Below, in pieces: positions 45,031 to 55,695 of a stretch of DNA of 64,000 bases. Positions within the stretch are counted from its first letter, which is position 1, and the number at the start of each line of letters is the position of its first letter. Made by a program: the position numbers and the translations under genes. Source of the stretch: Gentiana macrophylla (taxonomy: Eukaryota; Streptophyta; Magnoliopsida; Gentianales; Gentianaceae). The stretch lies in contig JAOBSW010000592.1 of NCBI GenBank assembly GCA_026214975.1, positions 62,001-126,000 on the forward strand. The letters are read 5' to 3'. Below the pieces are notes generated by a model. That model had not been told where the DNA came from. It ran no database searches and saw nothing but the letters and a program-made list of their open reading frames with translations.

Positions 45031-45761
45031 CAAACAGTGTTTGGACTTATTTGACATAGTCTGAAGACTTTTGAAGTTTATAGAGAAAATGTAGTATTAC
45101 TATTTCTGGATACGGGCCTTTGTCCCAAAATAAAGATTTGTTTGTTTAGTGGGCCAAAAGCCCAATTATGATATTTGCTAACAAATTTGATTTTTCCTAG
45201 ATCGTGAATTTTCAGAGAAGGTGCCGACTTAGTACAATATAAAATAGGTTTAGCCTATTGTTGTTATGGTGTACAAGAAATGCATCATTGAGATATACAA
45301 ATTTGTGTCAATTAAGATAAAGCTACCAATCGCTTTAAATTATTTCATTTATTGTTTTTAAGTATTAAGAGAGTTGTACATTTTGTAATCCTCTTTTATA
45401 ATAATATTTTCTTTCGTTTCTTGTGGATTAGTAAGTGGCATTCTTAAAACCACGTAAATTTAGTGTTTTGTCTTTTTTCCTCCCGTTTGTTATTTTACGT
45501 TCTACAAGTCGTTAAGGGTTATCATTTCGGTTGTTTTTTCCTAACCGGTTCAATATACTTATGTGCATGTCACCCATGTAGTTTCAGTCTCCATGGCTCT
45601 TCCACGTATTCTTATATATTTTTGTAGAATTTTCTTGGTTCCATGATACCTATAACTATTATGTAGTCTTCCATGAGCTCCGTGCAGTGTTTGTGATAAG
45701 ACATGATAAGGAAATAGAAATCATGGAATTCTAGTATGTTGTTATGATTCCTAGAAGTATG

Positions 45762-45947
45762 CAAGGACGGACGGAGCAAGGATTTGAATTTGGGATGAAA
45801 TTTAATGGGTATGTCGAGTTAAATCGGGTGAAATTTGGATTAAGAATATTCTATTTTCATACTAGACTACTTAGATTTTTTTTTGTGTAATATTTTTTTT
45901 TGTCAGGGTGAAACAGCCGCCTACAAATATACATAACTCCGTCCTTG
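45762..45947. mobile_element. 186-bp MITE-like element
   Basis: Ends CAAGGACGGACGGAG (left) and CTCCGTCCTTG (right) are inverted repeats over about 10-11 bases. Flanking 8-mers GAAGTATG and GCAGTGTA match only partly, so the target duplication is uncertain. Interior is AT-rich without coding potential. Confidence 0.5.
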
Positions 45948-46329
45948 GCAGTGTATATGTTGTAAACCTATGTTGCATGTATAACGGAACTGTTCATTTT
46001 CAGCTTCCGCATTAATTCTCTATTGTAAACTGTGAGAGGTTTCGAGATTCGAGAAAAAAAAAAACTTTCAGATCATGGTACAACAGGTCGAATCCGGATC
46101 TCATTCGGATTTTTCGGGTTGGGTCGTCACACATACTCTTTTCTCTTTGTATATTTTTCTCACTTGTTTTTAATTTCAAAATGATTTAATGAGGTGAGAT
46201 TTAGTGCTTAGGCGTCATGGGATTTATCAATGTGGGTGGATTCACCTTTTGTACTTTCGTTTCCTTTAACAAAAATAAAATTTCTGAAGAAAAAAAAAAC
46301 CGTATCTGAAACTATGCCTCATTTGGGAC
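45948..46329. other. No gene seen; probable 3' flank of gene A
   Basis: AT-rich DNA. From about 46330 upward the sequence begins to resemble the downstream flank of gene B (GGAAACTGTATTAAAGCATA against GGAAAATATATTAAAGTACA near 58220), so the duplicated unit probably begins there. Confidence 0.4.
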
Positions 46330-46493
46330 TGTATTATTGGAAACTGTATTAAAGCATAATCGTCATAGTAGAACGAGTCGTCGGATTACTGTCACGTGTA
46401 TAAGAAGTCATAACAGTTTTGTATTCTTATAAACGTATCTGACGGTTCGTTTTAAAAGGAAATCCCAGACTCCCAGTATCCGAATTTTCTTGT

Positions 46494-48115
46494 TCATTGT
46501 CCACAGCAAAACGAAGTACAAGTCTCTGCACAACAGCCGGTACAGCAATGGCACGCATCAAACAGATGGCTAACTGAGGCTAATGCTTTCTCTGTCATTG
46601 CCCTCCTTGAGTGGATAGTTTTACCAGCAGAAAGTCCGAACATCTTGCTGTTTCCCAAAATAGCCTTCTGATCAGCTGCAAAAACCCATAGAAAAAAATT
46701 GTAATTTCATATCTATACTATATAGAAATATGGGATATACACACACACACCTGCATACTTTTTCATGAAGATGAGAAGTACTGTTGAAAGAAAATGGAAG
46801 TAAAATTTTATATGTGTAATATTTACTAATTTAATTTCTTTCGGTTTATCTGGCTCGTATGGTAGGTTAGTCCACCTATGTTTATATCGTGGCACGGTAC
46901 CTTTCTCTAAATAAGTCTTATCATGTTATGATATTTATTATGGTAGATTGTTAATTTGTATGTAGCATTGCTCGTAATATATATAATAGAGCTATTATAA
47001 TTTGAACATTAAATTGTGGTTTTTTAACTACGCAAAGAATTCTTGCCCTCCTGGAGTAAATGTAGTGCTAAGGTCTAGAACAGTTGTGATACAACGATTT
47101 CTATTATGATATAAAGGGTATTTATGTCAAGGGTACTTGTGTCAATTTAGTAGTAGAATCTTATCCTTAGATACTTGGTGTACTAGATTCCTAAATGTAC
47201 CAATATGATACTGTTTTAACGGACCGATTAAGAAGTGATGCTGATCGTGAGTAAAATATAAACAATTAACAAATAAACAATTAAACACAAAACAAAAAAA
47301 GAACACATATTTAACATGGTTTTCTACAATGTTTCGGCTACTCCACGGACAAACGAAGATTATTTTATTATCACGAGAAAGTTACAATATACATGCATTA
47401 CAGATGGTATTTATAGGATCTGAGAATCCAACCCTAACCGTCCTAATAGTCAGACCAGATAATGGCTAAAATACTCCAAGTGTAACCTTCACAAAATCGG
47501 AAATCCATGCCAACGTGTTCACCAAGTATTACTGAGAACCAACTCAGCAAACCAACCTCAGCAGACTAACTCTGCTGACCTCCTAGCTGAACACCAAACT
47601 CAGTAGATGCTTCATGCATTGCTGACCAGACAACGGTTTTCACACAGATTCAGCAGAGTTTGACACTCAGCTGACCAAACTCAGTAGCATAGTTTAAGTC
47701 ACCATTACAGATACAAATGCTCAACATTTTCCCAAGCTGAGATCATCTTCTTGAAATGATCTATTCTAAAGTTTAAGCATTTCCGAGATACACTTTTAAA
47801 CCCTTGATTATGAGAGTCTCGTATCAATCAATAAGTTTTACATCATTAATTACAATAATTAATGTAAAAATATGTTGTTCAATTTGCATTTTTTTCTTGC
47901 CACGCAAATCATAAGCTTTTTTTAGTTTTGCCTACCTAATCAATTTCTTACATACCATCATAATCTACATGAATCTTCTTGTTATGGACGAAAGTAGCCT
48001 TCTGATCAGTTGCGACGCTCTCAGTGGAATAAGCAGTAGCCGAAGGGTATTCTTTGAAATAGCAAATTGTAAAAAGCAAAAGAACAAAGGGTAACTTTGC
48101 TGATTTCCTCCCCAT
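46494..48115 (-). CDS. Gene A: small secreted cysteine-rich peptide
   Basis: Two exons: 48115-47956 (160 nt) and 46675-46494 (182 nt), joined in phase 1 (TGATG|GTATGT donor, TTTTTGCAG|CTG acceptor). The 113-residue product starts with a signal peptide (MGRKSAKLPFVLLLFTICYF, cleavage likely near SATA). It then has a repeated motif (TDQKATFVHNKK at the end of exon 1 and ADQKAILGNSK at the start of exon 2), a basic stretch KTIHSRRAMTEK, and a C-terminus CHCCTGCCAETCTSFCCGQ with eight Cys spaced C-x-CC-x2-CC-x3-C-x3-CC. It should be secreted and disulfide-rich. Gene B has the same architecture, so the reading is supported by conservation. I do not recognise the family, and a signalling, defence or metal-binding role cannot be told apart here. 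The start is chosen because both genes share GAGTCATGGG and the same upstream region. The intron holds a Copia LTR. Confidence 0.78.
47212..47726 (-). repeat. Copia LTR in the intron of gene A
   Basis: On the minus strand it begins TGTTGAGCATTTG at 47726, preceded by AGCTTGGGAAAA, a typical Copia polypurine tract. The other edge is TGTTTTAACGG at 47212 on the plus strand. A stretch AACATGGTTTTCTACA...CTACTCCACGGAC (47319-47349) resembles the AACGTGGTTC...CTACGTCCACGG motif of many plant Copia LTRs. No matching 5-bp duplication was found, so it is a truncated 3' end rather than a clean solo LTR. Confidence 0.55.
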
Positions 48116-48470
48116 GACTCTAATTTATGTATGAAGTTAAACTTGATTCATTTGCATTTATAGGGGTAATCAGAGGCGGGTCTACACTTACATAAATGGG
48201 TCCGCGGACTCTATTAAAAATAAGAATACTCTACATTTTACCTATAGAAAAATATTTCGGACCACGTAAATTTTCTTTTTTACTTTGTTAAAAATTTACG
48301 GACCTGCTGAATAAAATTTCTGGATAATCTAATTTAACTAAGTAAAAACACTTAACCAAGTCACAAGCTAAGAAAGAGTCAAGATTCCATTTGGTGTCTC
48401 TTTGTGGAGAGTGCTGAGTATATTATCCTTGTAAGACAAAAAAAAATCTATCCTTGGGTCCCTTAACTAT
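48116..48470 (-). promoter_or_regulatory. Promoter region of gene A, interrupted by a MITE remnant
   Basis: On the minus strand CCTATAAATGCAAATGAATC (TATA box at 48162-48156) and AAGTTTAACTTCATA lie within 50 bp of the start codon. Gene B has CCTATAAATGAAAATGGATT and AAGTTTAACTTCATA at the same distance. Homology to gene B resumes on the far side of the MITE remnant (AGATTCCATTTG near 48382 and ATATTATCCTTG near 48421), so the MITE entered one copy after duplication. Confidence 0.7.
48171..48327. mobile_element. Degenerate hAT-type MITE, copy of 44495-44640
   Basis: Begins CAGAGGCGGGTCTACAC and shares ACTCTACATTTTA, CTATAGAAAAATATTTCGGA and AAATTTCTGGAT with the MITE at 44495. The right terminal repeat is lost. 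It starts 9 bp upstream of the gene A TATA box. Confidence 0.8.
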
Positions 48471-50534
48471 TGTTTAACAAACTTGCTTCAAATTCATATT
48501 TATGTAATGTAACATTCCCCCTCCCCCCTTAATTAGTTAATATTATATGCCGTGAACCCTATGGTGTGAAAATTCCAATTTATTTTATTACACCAATGTG
48601 TAACTATTGTTTTCAAGAGTTCAACACAACAAATGGTATAAAAAATGACGATTTGTTTAGAGATTTCAACATTAATATTTAAGAAAATTATACTGCAGCA
48701 GATACTCTAATTTTTACTATAAAATACTGATTCTATAAAATTTCTTTTCATGTAGCGCATTTACATAGATTCTTGTAAATTTCCATTTATAACTATTGTA
48801 TTATGTAAAACAAGGAATCCGGTGCATTTCATCTTAAATAAAGATTCTGCAAAGTAAAAAAAAAAGTAATTAAAACTGTAAAATAAATAATTCGTTAGGA
48901 ATATCTGATGCAAATACTCTTAGTAATTTATAATTGGGTTTGTTTCAACTTTATTTTAGGAGCTTAGTTAATTAAGATATAATAACTAAATGAGTAGATA
49001 GTTTGTCATGATACATTTTGTTTGAACTTAAATAAAAATAGAGTTGTGAGTAGGATAAAGTGTGATTAAAATAGTTTTGTTTTTATAGCTTGCTAGGTCT
49101 CCTGATCATAAATAAAGACAAAGGGTGCGTTAAAAGAGTAAATCTTAAATTTTTAAACTTCTAAAATTAAAACTTATTATATATTCTCCGATTTATTCAA
49201 ATAAGTTTTCATTTCAACCGTCATCTTACTTCTAATATTCTAATAATATCCATCATTATTTGAAATGATTGATATATTATTGTAATTCTTAACCCGGAAG
49301 TTTAAAATGTGCAAGCATATATAAGTGCTCTGTATACTCTAGGTCTGGTGCAATGACACTAGGGGGTCGGGGAATTTTTCCCGAGTGTCATCATACCGTA
49401 TGAAGGCGTTATTTTACGCTCTAAAACGCCTGCGTTTAAAGTGTTTTACTAACGGTTTTATTTTTTTCTGGAGATTCCTTAATATGTTGGAAGTCTAAGT
49501 GTAACGTCCCGATGTGGATTTATGCAATTTAACCTGGATCCGAACTATTCGATTATGACATGAAATAAAAATTACTAACCATAAACTTTATAGTTGGAAT
49601 AAATTACTTTAAAAATCAATTTTACTACATATATCATTGAGGGAAAATGAAATTACAAGTGCTAGAGTTCATACCTTTTATTAAATCTTAACCTCATAAG
49701 TCTCAAAGCAGAGAATTACTACTACTTCAGAAAATAAAATCTATATTAATGAATACCCATTTTTTCAAGGTCATAAGACTCATAACTAAGGTTCTATCAT
49801 CCATCCATGAAGATGTAAGTCCAAACTGCTCCAATTAATTTCATGTATTGAATTAAAGTGATGGGCGATGCAACTACATATCATTCGCCTTCCTCAGTAA
49901 TTGTAATACTAATGTGAGAAACATATAAAATAGTAGAGTGAATATGAATGTTCCGTAAGGAGTGTATGTTAAATAGGTCTAACCACACATTGCAATGGAA
50001 GGGTTTATGTATTTAAAACATGTTTTCGCATGCAAAACCAAGCCTTGTGATGAGACAAGAAAATACAAAGGAAAAACAGAGGTATAACCCTCTGAAAGTG
50101 GAATTAAGTTCAACCTTCCGAAATTCGAATGAAGGAGAAGGAGAGGAGGGGGTGTCATGGGTTAGATGGGTGGGAGGCCATGTGGTTGTGTTTAATTATG
50201 GGTCAGTTGTAACTTTCAAAGAGTTAGGAGCCCTTTGTATAACAAAAGAAATCTGTACATAGTAAAACAAATCTGGAGAGCTAGAAATCTGTTACATTAC
50301 ATAACAAATGTGGTGTCCAAAGAAGATTACCATTTTCTGAAGAGGGTGAGTGCCACAGATTAGATTTCATGTGGTGTCTTTAACACCTCCCTTTATTGAA
50401 TAATTCGAAAAGACCATTCAAATACTTAAATTCTAGGACGATTATTACGTTCGAAAAGGAAGCCGCAGCTAGCTATGGCGGCCATAGCCACCGCTTCGGC
50501 AGCATGTGTTTTTATTTATTTTATATTTATTTAT

Positions 50535-50584
<50 letters not shown>

Positions 50585-50640
50585 AATTAGTTTATAGTCC
50601 AATTTCTTTTCCTTAATTAAGTGCTAATCCAGGTTCAATT
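48471..50640. other. Intergenic AT-rich DNA, no supported gene
   Basis: No convincing coding frame. A short hairpin lies at about 49352-49394 (TGACACT...AGTGTCA with inner TCGGGGAA/TTCCCGA). Around 49500-49760 the texture resembles an LTR remnant but no ends could be set. The open frame at 50020-50262 has no recognisable motif. Confidence 0.4.
50533..50580. repeat. (AC)n-(AT)n microsatellite
   Basis: A short CA run passes into a pure AT run of about 35 bp. Confidence 0.9.
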
Positions 50641-50651
50641 TTTTAGTTGCA

Positions 50652-50951
50652 TTAAGGACAAATAAATTCCACCGGACGAATATACCCATATTCACTCACA
50701 AAACATATCCCTCCGGCTACCGTAAAATTACGCTCATTAACAGACAGTGCAACATCATCCATTAATATTCCCTTCTTCTCATCTGAACCCAACAAAGACT
50801 GGAAAGCATTGGCAGCTGCGGCGGTGAATTCATCGTCGGGGACGCAGAAAGTTTGCTTTAATTCCAATTGTAAAGCTGTGCTTGAAAGAGTGAACAAAGG
50901 GTGGAGCCGCCGCCGTACCGGCGAGTTTGCTGAGCTCTGTGATCGTTGCTC
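50652..50951. pseudogene. Fused gene fragments: VAL-like first exon (+) and an unidentified terminal exon (-)
   Basis: On the plus strand 50836-50951 reads QKVCFNSNCKAVLERVNKGW and GEFAELCDRCS, ending at TGCTC|GTAAGT. This resembles the N-terminal zinc-finger (PHD-like) exon of VAL/HSI2-type B3 repressors (CFN..C.....W..R.G..A.LC.RC). There is no in-frame ATG upstream, so the start is lost. On the minus strand 50897-50652 is open for 81 codons, and its last ~60 codons (AAAANAFQSLLGSDEKKGIL to IRPVEFICP, then stop) also have coding character. I do not know that protein. The minus-strand start overlaps the antisense of the VAL-like exon, so the two pieces were probably joined by a rearrangement near 50830. 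Confidence 0.5.
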
Positions 50952-51829
50952 GTAAGTGATTTTTCTTGCTCTCTCTCTTTTTCAGCTTATTTTAATTGAT
51001 TTTTGTTTAGTTTTAGCTCATTTTCTCTGAACAAGAATAGCTAAATTGATGTTTTTTTTTGGTTGTTTTTGTTTGGGTTTTGTAGTTAAGATTCAAGTTT
51101 TGTGTCTTTTATAAGCTTCTGTATGAACATTCTCTTTTTTGATTTTGAAGTAATTTTATGCTGCCCCTGTTCCCCTTTCTTGATTTTGAACTTTGGTCGA
51201 ATTTTGCACCCGGATACATTATGTCTTTCAATTGCTACAATTACTGTCGTTCAAAGTCACTGAAAATATTTTCTGAATAAATTGTCTATGAAAATGGGGG
51301 AAAATTCAACCAGAGAAAGCCGGAGACAGTCTCTTATGGAGCACATTCAATTGTAGCAGTTTTGTTTATTCTGATTTCCCCGCCTCCAATTCTTTCTTCG
51401 TTGCTCTCTCACCCACTATCACTTTTTCTCTCTATCTCACATACACAACAAATGCTTGAAGATTGCAGGTGTTTTGCATTTCATCTTAGATATTCCCAGC
51501 TTTGACGGGTCGACGGAGGAAAAATGCACTTATGTAAACGTAATGTTCATAATTCTGTTATTTAAATCCGTGGTATTTGGTACTTAGCCATGTCTACCTT
51601 GATATACCCAACCTGCTTTTGTTGTTCATTTTATATGATGCATCAAATTACTCTCGTTTCTTTCTATGATTGTTCCGTATCCTACCCTTAGGAGAATAAC
51701 ACGGTTTTTCTGTAATATTTGCAACCTCTGCCTCAGGAATTAAGCACGAGAAATATTACAGGCCAAACAATTGGGAACCTTGTTGGATGAGGATCCAACA
51801 ATAATGCAACGGCGAATCTCTTTGGGAAA

Positions 51830-53340
51830 TGAGGCACGATCATCATGCATCGATCATCGTCATCATATCGTCATCGTCATCGACATCGATCATCGATACT
51901 TATACTGTATGCCTTATATGATACTGTTAGTGATATTGTATGCCTAATATGAGCCTTATATGAGTCAGATATGATATTGTATCCCTTGAATTAAGCCTTA
52001 AATGAGCCTTATATGAGCCAGATATATGTGCCTTGAAGTAGTCACTTGAATTAAGTCTTAAATGAGAGGCTGCATGGGAGAATCAAGAAGGTATTCTGTT
52101 TCAAATGAACAGATTATGTCTTCATTTTGTATGACTCAAATGTGTGTGTAAACTTGGATTTTGATCTGTTTTTTGGTGTGCAACTTTTTCGATTACAGAA
52201 TACAAGAAGATGGTGCTGAAGTTATACAAGCCTTCATAAGACTACTGCAACTACTACAAAGAAGAAGAAACAAAGGCAAATTGCTTGCGCAGATTATGGA
52301 ATTCAAAGGCGCCAAGAAATTGTCGAGTCTAGATACCTTGTTAAAGGAACCTGAGCCTCACGATGGAGGTAATTCACCGAACGAAAACGGTAATAGACAT
52401 GCCTCTTCGGTTCGGATGATGAAAGAAGCGTGGGAACGATTGTTTAAGGCTTATGTCTGCTACAAGAGAAAGCCGATTGGCATGGTGGCCTAATGTGATT
52501 GAACCCAAGAACAAGAAGAGGCCTAAAAAAATGATCCTAAAGAAAAGTAGTATCGAAACATGCTCCGAAAAAAAAGTAAATATGAGTGCTTGAATCTGTA
52601 AGAATACATTCGGTTCATATCAAGGACTTGAGGACATAGACCTTGCAAAAAAAACCGAAAGGAGAGTCCTTTTGAGCCTCGAGCATCGATACACGATACT
52701 GACGATCATCGTCATCGATGACATCGATACTACTCGATCATCATGTGCCTTAATGCAATAGATAGGCCTAGTTCATAGGCTTACTATGTGCCTTGGTGTC
52801 TTTGAGGTTTTTGATCTACATTGTATCATCATGTAATAGATAGGCCTAGTTCATAGGCTTACTGAACTTGTAATTCATCACCTTGTGAATTCGGGCATGA
52901 TAATTTAGTTCTTTGAACTTGAATATCCTTCTTATAATTTGGTGATAGTTGATTGTTTCGACTTGTATTGTTCTTCATGTATTACCTTTTAGTCGATGTA
53001 CCTATTGTACTAAATCTATAGTACGTTGTATTGATCTTCTATGTATTACATTTTAGTTTGATGTACTTTTTAGGCTTAATTCAAGTGATTAACTACTGAA
53101 CCTGCATGTTATAAACACCACACCTTAATTAAGTTAATCTATGCTATTCTTTTATCAATCAAAACCACATAAACTTGACATAGGCTTAATAGTTAATCAC
53201 TTGAATTAAGCCTTAAATGAGTCTTATATGAGCCAGCTATGTGTGCCTTGAAGTAGTCACTTGAATTAAGCTTTAAATGAGCCACGACATCGACATCATA
53301 TCGATCATCGATACTACGATATCGATCATTGTGTTAGTGT
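51830..53340. repeat. Repeat families flanking the invertase-like exon
   Basis: A CATCGATCATCG-type low-complexity motif clusters at 51846-51897, 52684-52743 and 53283-53328. A second block, TTGAATTAAGCCTTAAATGA followed by GCCAGNTATGTGTGCCTTG and AAGTAGTCACTTGAATTAAG, is found at about 51968-52065 and again at 53197-53282. A 33-bp block AATAGATAGGCCTAGTTCAT plus AGGCTTACT occurs at about 52757 and 52837. Together they bracket the gene fragment at 52199-52493. Confidence 0.7.
52199..52493 (+). pseudogene. Neutral/alkaline invertase-like exon fragment
   Basis: After an acceptor TTCGATTACAG the frame reads on to 52493. Its end, SSVRMMKEAWERLFKAYVCY plus KRKPIGMVA, resembles the family segment (...EAWERLR.S.VYF.G.PVGT.AA) that opens the catalytic region of plant neutral/alkaline invertases, which hydrolyse sucrose. 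The upstream part (LSSLDTLLKEPEPHDGGNSP) fits the variable N-terminal region of these proteins. It stops abruptly at a TAA where the family continues, and no further exon was seen, so it is a truncated copy. Confidence 0.55.
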
Positions 53341-53369
53341 AAATGCTGCAATTAAATTCGGCTTTCAAA

Positions 53370-53645
53370 TACTACGTCGAAAAGGTATCAAACGCGGTCT
53401 CAAAATGAAGATAAAAAAAATATGCACTTTGGTGAAACAATTTTGATGATCGGTGTTCTAAATTAAAAGTTACGGTCGTTTATAAGAAAAAGCGCTCCGG
53501 TTAATACAAATATTTTTTCGTCTTTCAAAATATACGTCGGAAGGGTATCGTACTTGGGCTCAAATTGAAGAGCAAAAAAAAACATGAATTTTGGTGAAAA
53601 AATTTCGATGATCGGAGTTGTAAATCAAAAGTTACGAGTGTTTGA
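53370..53645. repeat. Two-unit tandem repeat (~155 bp period)
   Basis: 53370-53495 and 53526-53645 align: TACGTCGNAANGGTATC, GGNCTCAAANTGAAGANNAA, TTTTGGTGAAANAATTT, GATGATCGG, AAAAGTTACG. It is non-coding, and this style of repeat is scattered in plant genomes. Confidence 0.7.
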
Positions 53646-53830
53646 AAAAAAAAACAAACAAACAAACAAACAAACAAACAAACTCAAGCAGTGGAAGATT
53701 TAATACATATGCGCGTCCCTCTTTAATAAAATGGGTAATTTTGTCCGTCTGAAATTGTTTGTCCTTTTTGCAACTAAAAAAATGAGTATGTCCTATTTAT
53801 TTATTTTGTGTCAAAAAAAGGACTTTTGGC

Positions 53831-53910
<80 letters not shown>

Positions 53911-54160
53911 CTAGAAGGACAAAATTATCAAAAAAATCGGGATAGAAGGAAACTATAAGGACAAAAGTAATAATTATGAAGTAACAAATGTGGAATAGAG
54001 TAAATATGAAGTAACAATTGTGAAACACAAAGTAACATTAACACGTGAAGTAACAATTGTAAAGTAACAATTGTGATTTTTGTCCTTTATAATCATTAAA
54101 ATATTACTTTTGTCTTTTCAGCACTCCATTTATTAATTTTTTTGTCATAAGTGGTCCTTC

Positions 54161-54209
<49 letters not shown>
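53646..54209. repeat. Microsatellites: (AAAC)n and two (TA)n tracts
   Basis: (AAAC)n at about 53650-53682, (TA)n at 53836-53907 and (TA)n at 54164-54209. Between the TA tracts AAGTAACAATTGT occurs several times (about 54010-54070). Open frames through the TA tracts encode only Ile/Tyr repeats and are not genes. Confidence 0.9.
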
Positions 54210-54210
<1 letters not shown>

Positions 54211-54494
54211 CAGCAAACCTTTAAAGTACCTATGATGTGAGTATGATCCGATATCATACATGATTACACGTGACACTTATTTGGTTATCTTGGATCTTTT
54301 CAGCATTAGTGGGCCAGAGGAGTTTAGCCCAAGGAAAGGCCCTACACTCTCAGCAACCTCGAGAAAGAATAGTCAGGTATGCGACATTTTCCCAACTCGT
54401 TTAACCGACCTGGTGCAGGCTCATCTCGGTTCAGAACCATCAAGTCGGGGCGTGCCATAACCTTCAACCTCAAGTGTTCGAGATGGGCAATCAG
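54210..54494. other. Flank of the solo LTR, no gene identified
   Basis: Moderate G+C compared with its surroundings and partly open on both strands. It may be a transposon remnant, because the sequence is continuous with 55696 onward once the solo LTR is removed, but no domain was recognised. Confidence 0.35.
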
Positions 54495-55695
54495 ACAACT
54501 GTTAGGGAGGGTGTATCGTGTGTGGAGTGATTTACGAAACAGATCCATAACGGATATAATTACGGATTACTAAATTAGAATAAATAACACAAAAATAAAA
54601 ACCATATTATTAACAAGATCTAACAAATTAATTAGTACCATACAGATCTGATGCAAAATAATGATAAATATATTTCAATGCATAAATGAGAAACTAGAGA
54701 TCAAACCGAGGCGAGTAGAACTCTTTCCTTAAGACAAATTGCTTCGGTATGGTGCCCACGTTAGTAGCAACTGTCTCCCAAGATACAACGGCTTTACGTC
54801 TCGGATTTAGAGACACTTCAAAAATTTGAGCTCCGGCGAACTTACAAAGTGCTCTAACTTCTCTTCGACTCAAGAACTAGATCTATATGCAAGACTTTTT
54901 GTGGTGGAAAAGACTAGAGAAAATTTAAAATAATAAACTTCATCCATGGGATTCCTTATATAGTGGAGAGGAGGAGTCAATGCACAAATCTGATTGGCCG
55001 AGACACAACATCAAACTTTTCCCCTCGGAAAAGTAATGACCGACTTTTCCCTCAAGAAAAGTCAAGTGCTGTGTTGACTTGCTTAGCCGACCGACTCATC
55101 AAATCTGATTGGTCGGATGACATGTCGTCTGAATTCTGATTGGTCGGATGACTCAATCACACGAAATCTTGAATTCTGATTGGTCCGATTACTCAATCAC
55201 ATGCCACGTGTACAACATAATTTTGTTTAATTTCATAAAGAAATTTTGTCAAAAAAATTAATGTCAACACCCGATCCCACCCGACCGAACCGAGCTCGAG
55301 CACGAGCCGGCCGGACGGCGGAGGCGGCGAGCGCGTGTGGAATTATCTAAGTCCTCTCTCCTGGACAGAAGTGCCTTGCCCCTTGGGACACATCTATAAG
55401 AGTATACACTAGCTCTTATTACTTGAGCTCACAAACCTCAAGTTACCTATGTGGGAGATTGAGTTGTGGTCCTCCCTTCAACTCCTATCTCCTACACATT
55501 TTTAACCAACTTTAGGCATTAATTTCTCATTCACCCGATATCCGAATTGACTGATTCCAAAGCCAAACATTATCTACTCCGTGAGTAGAATTTTTAGACG
55601 TAATAAAACCCGATTAATTACACCGGACTGTATCCGAAATTCACGCTAAAGTTGACCGTTTTACCCCCATTTCATGGGATATCTCCAACAACAAC
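54495..55695 (-). repeat. Solo LTR of the Tork-like Copia family
   Basis: The LTR spans 54500-55690. On the minus strand it begins TGTTGGAGATATCCC and ends CACCCTCCCTAACA. A perfect duplication ACAAC flanks it (54495-54499, 55691-55695). Shared blocks with the LTR of the element at 32431-39120 include CAATTCGGATA, GTGAATGAGAAATTAA and GTCTTAAGGAAAG, in the same order. No internal region remains, so the element was removed by LTR-LTR recombination. Confidence 0.92.

Larger units (their letters stand above)
43817..45551 (+). mobile_element. Internally deleted Copia element
   Basis: LTR-like repeats lie at 43822-44204 and 45139-45546. They start TGTTAGTTTAGTGGGCC and TGTTTGTTTAGTGGGCC and share blocks such as AGGTTTAGCCTATTGTT and TTTATAATAATATTTTCT. 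The element is flanked by GGTTC (43817-43821 and 45547-45551). The 5' LTR is fused, at about 44204, to late Gag sequence: the LTR end, primer site and most of gag are deleted, and everything after protease up to a short 3' piece is deleted too. Interrupted by a MITE at 44495. Confidence 0.82.

Noticed and set aside
46709..46750. Second Helitron start (TCTATACTATATAG)
   Set aside because: It resembles a Helitron 5' end, but no hairpin plus CTRR end was found at a sensible distance downstream, and it lies in the intron of gene A next to the acceptor.
50020..50262. 80-codon frame as a gene
   Set aside because: No conserved motif, no splice or promoter support, and an open length expected by chance.
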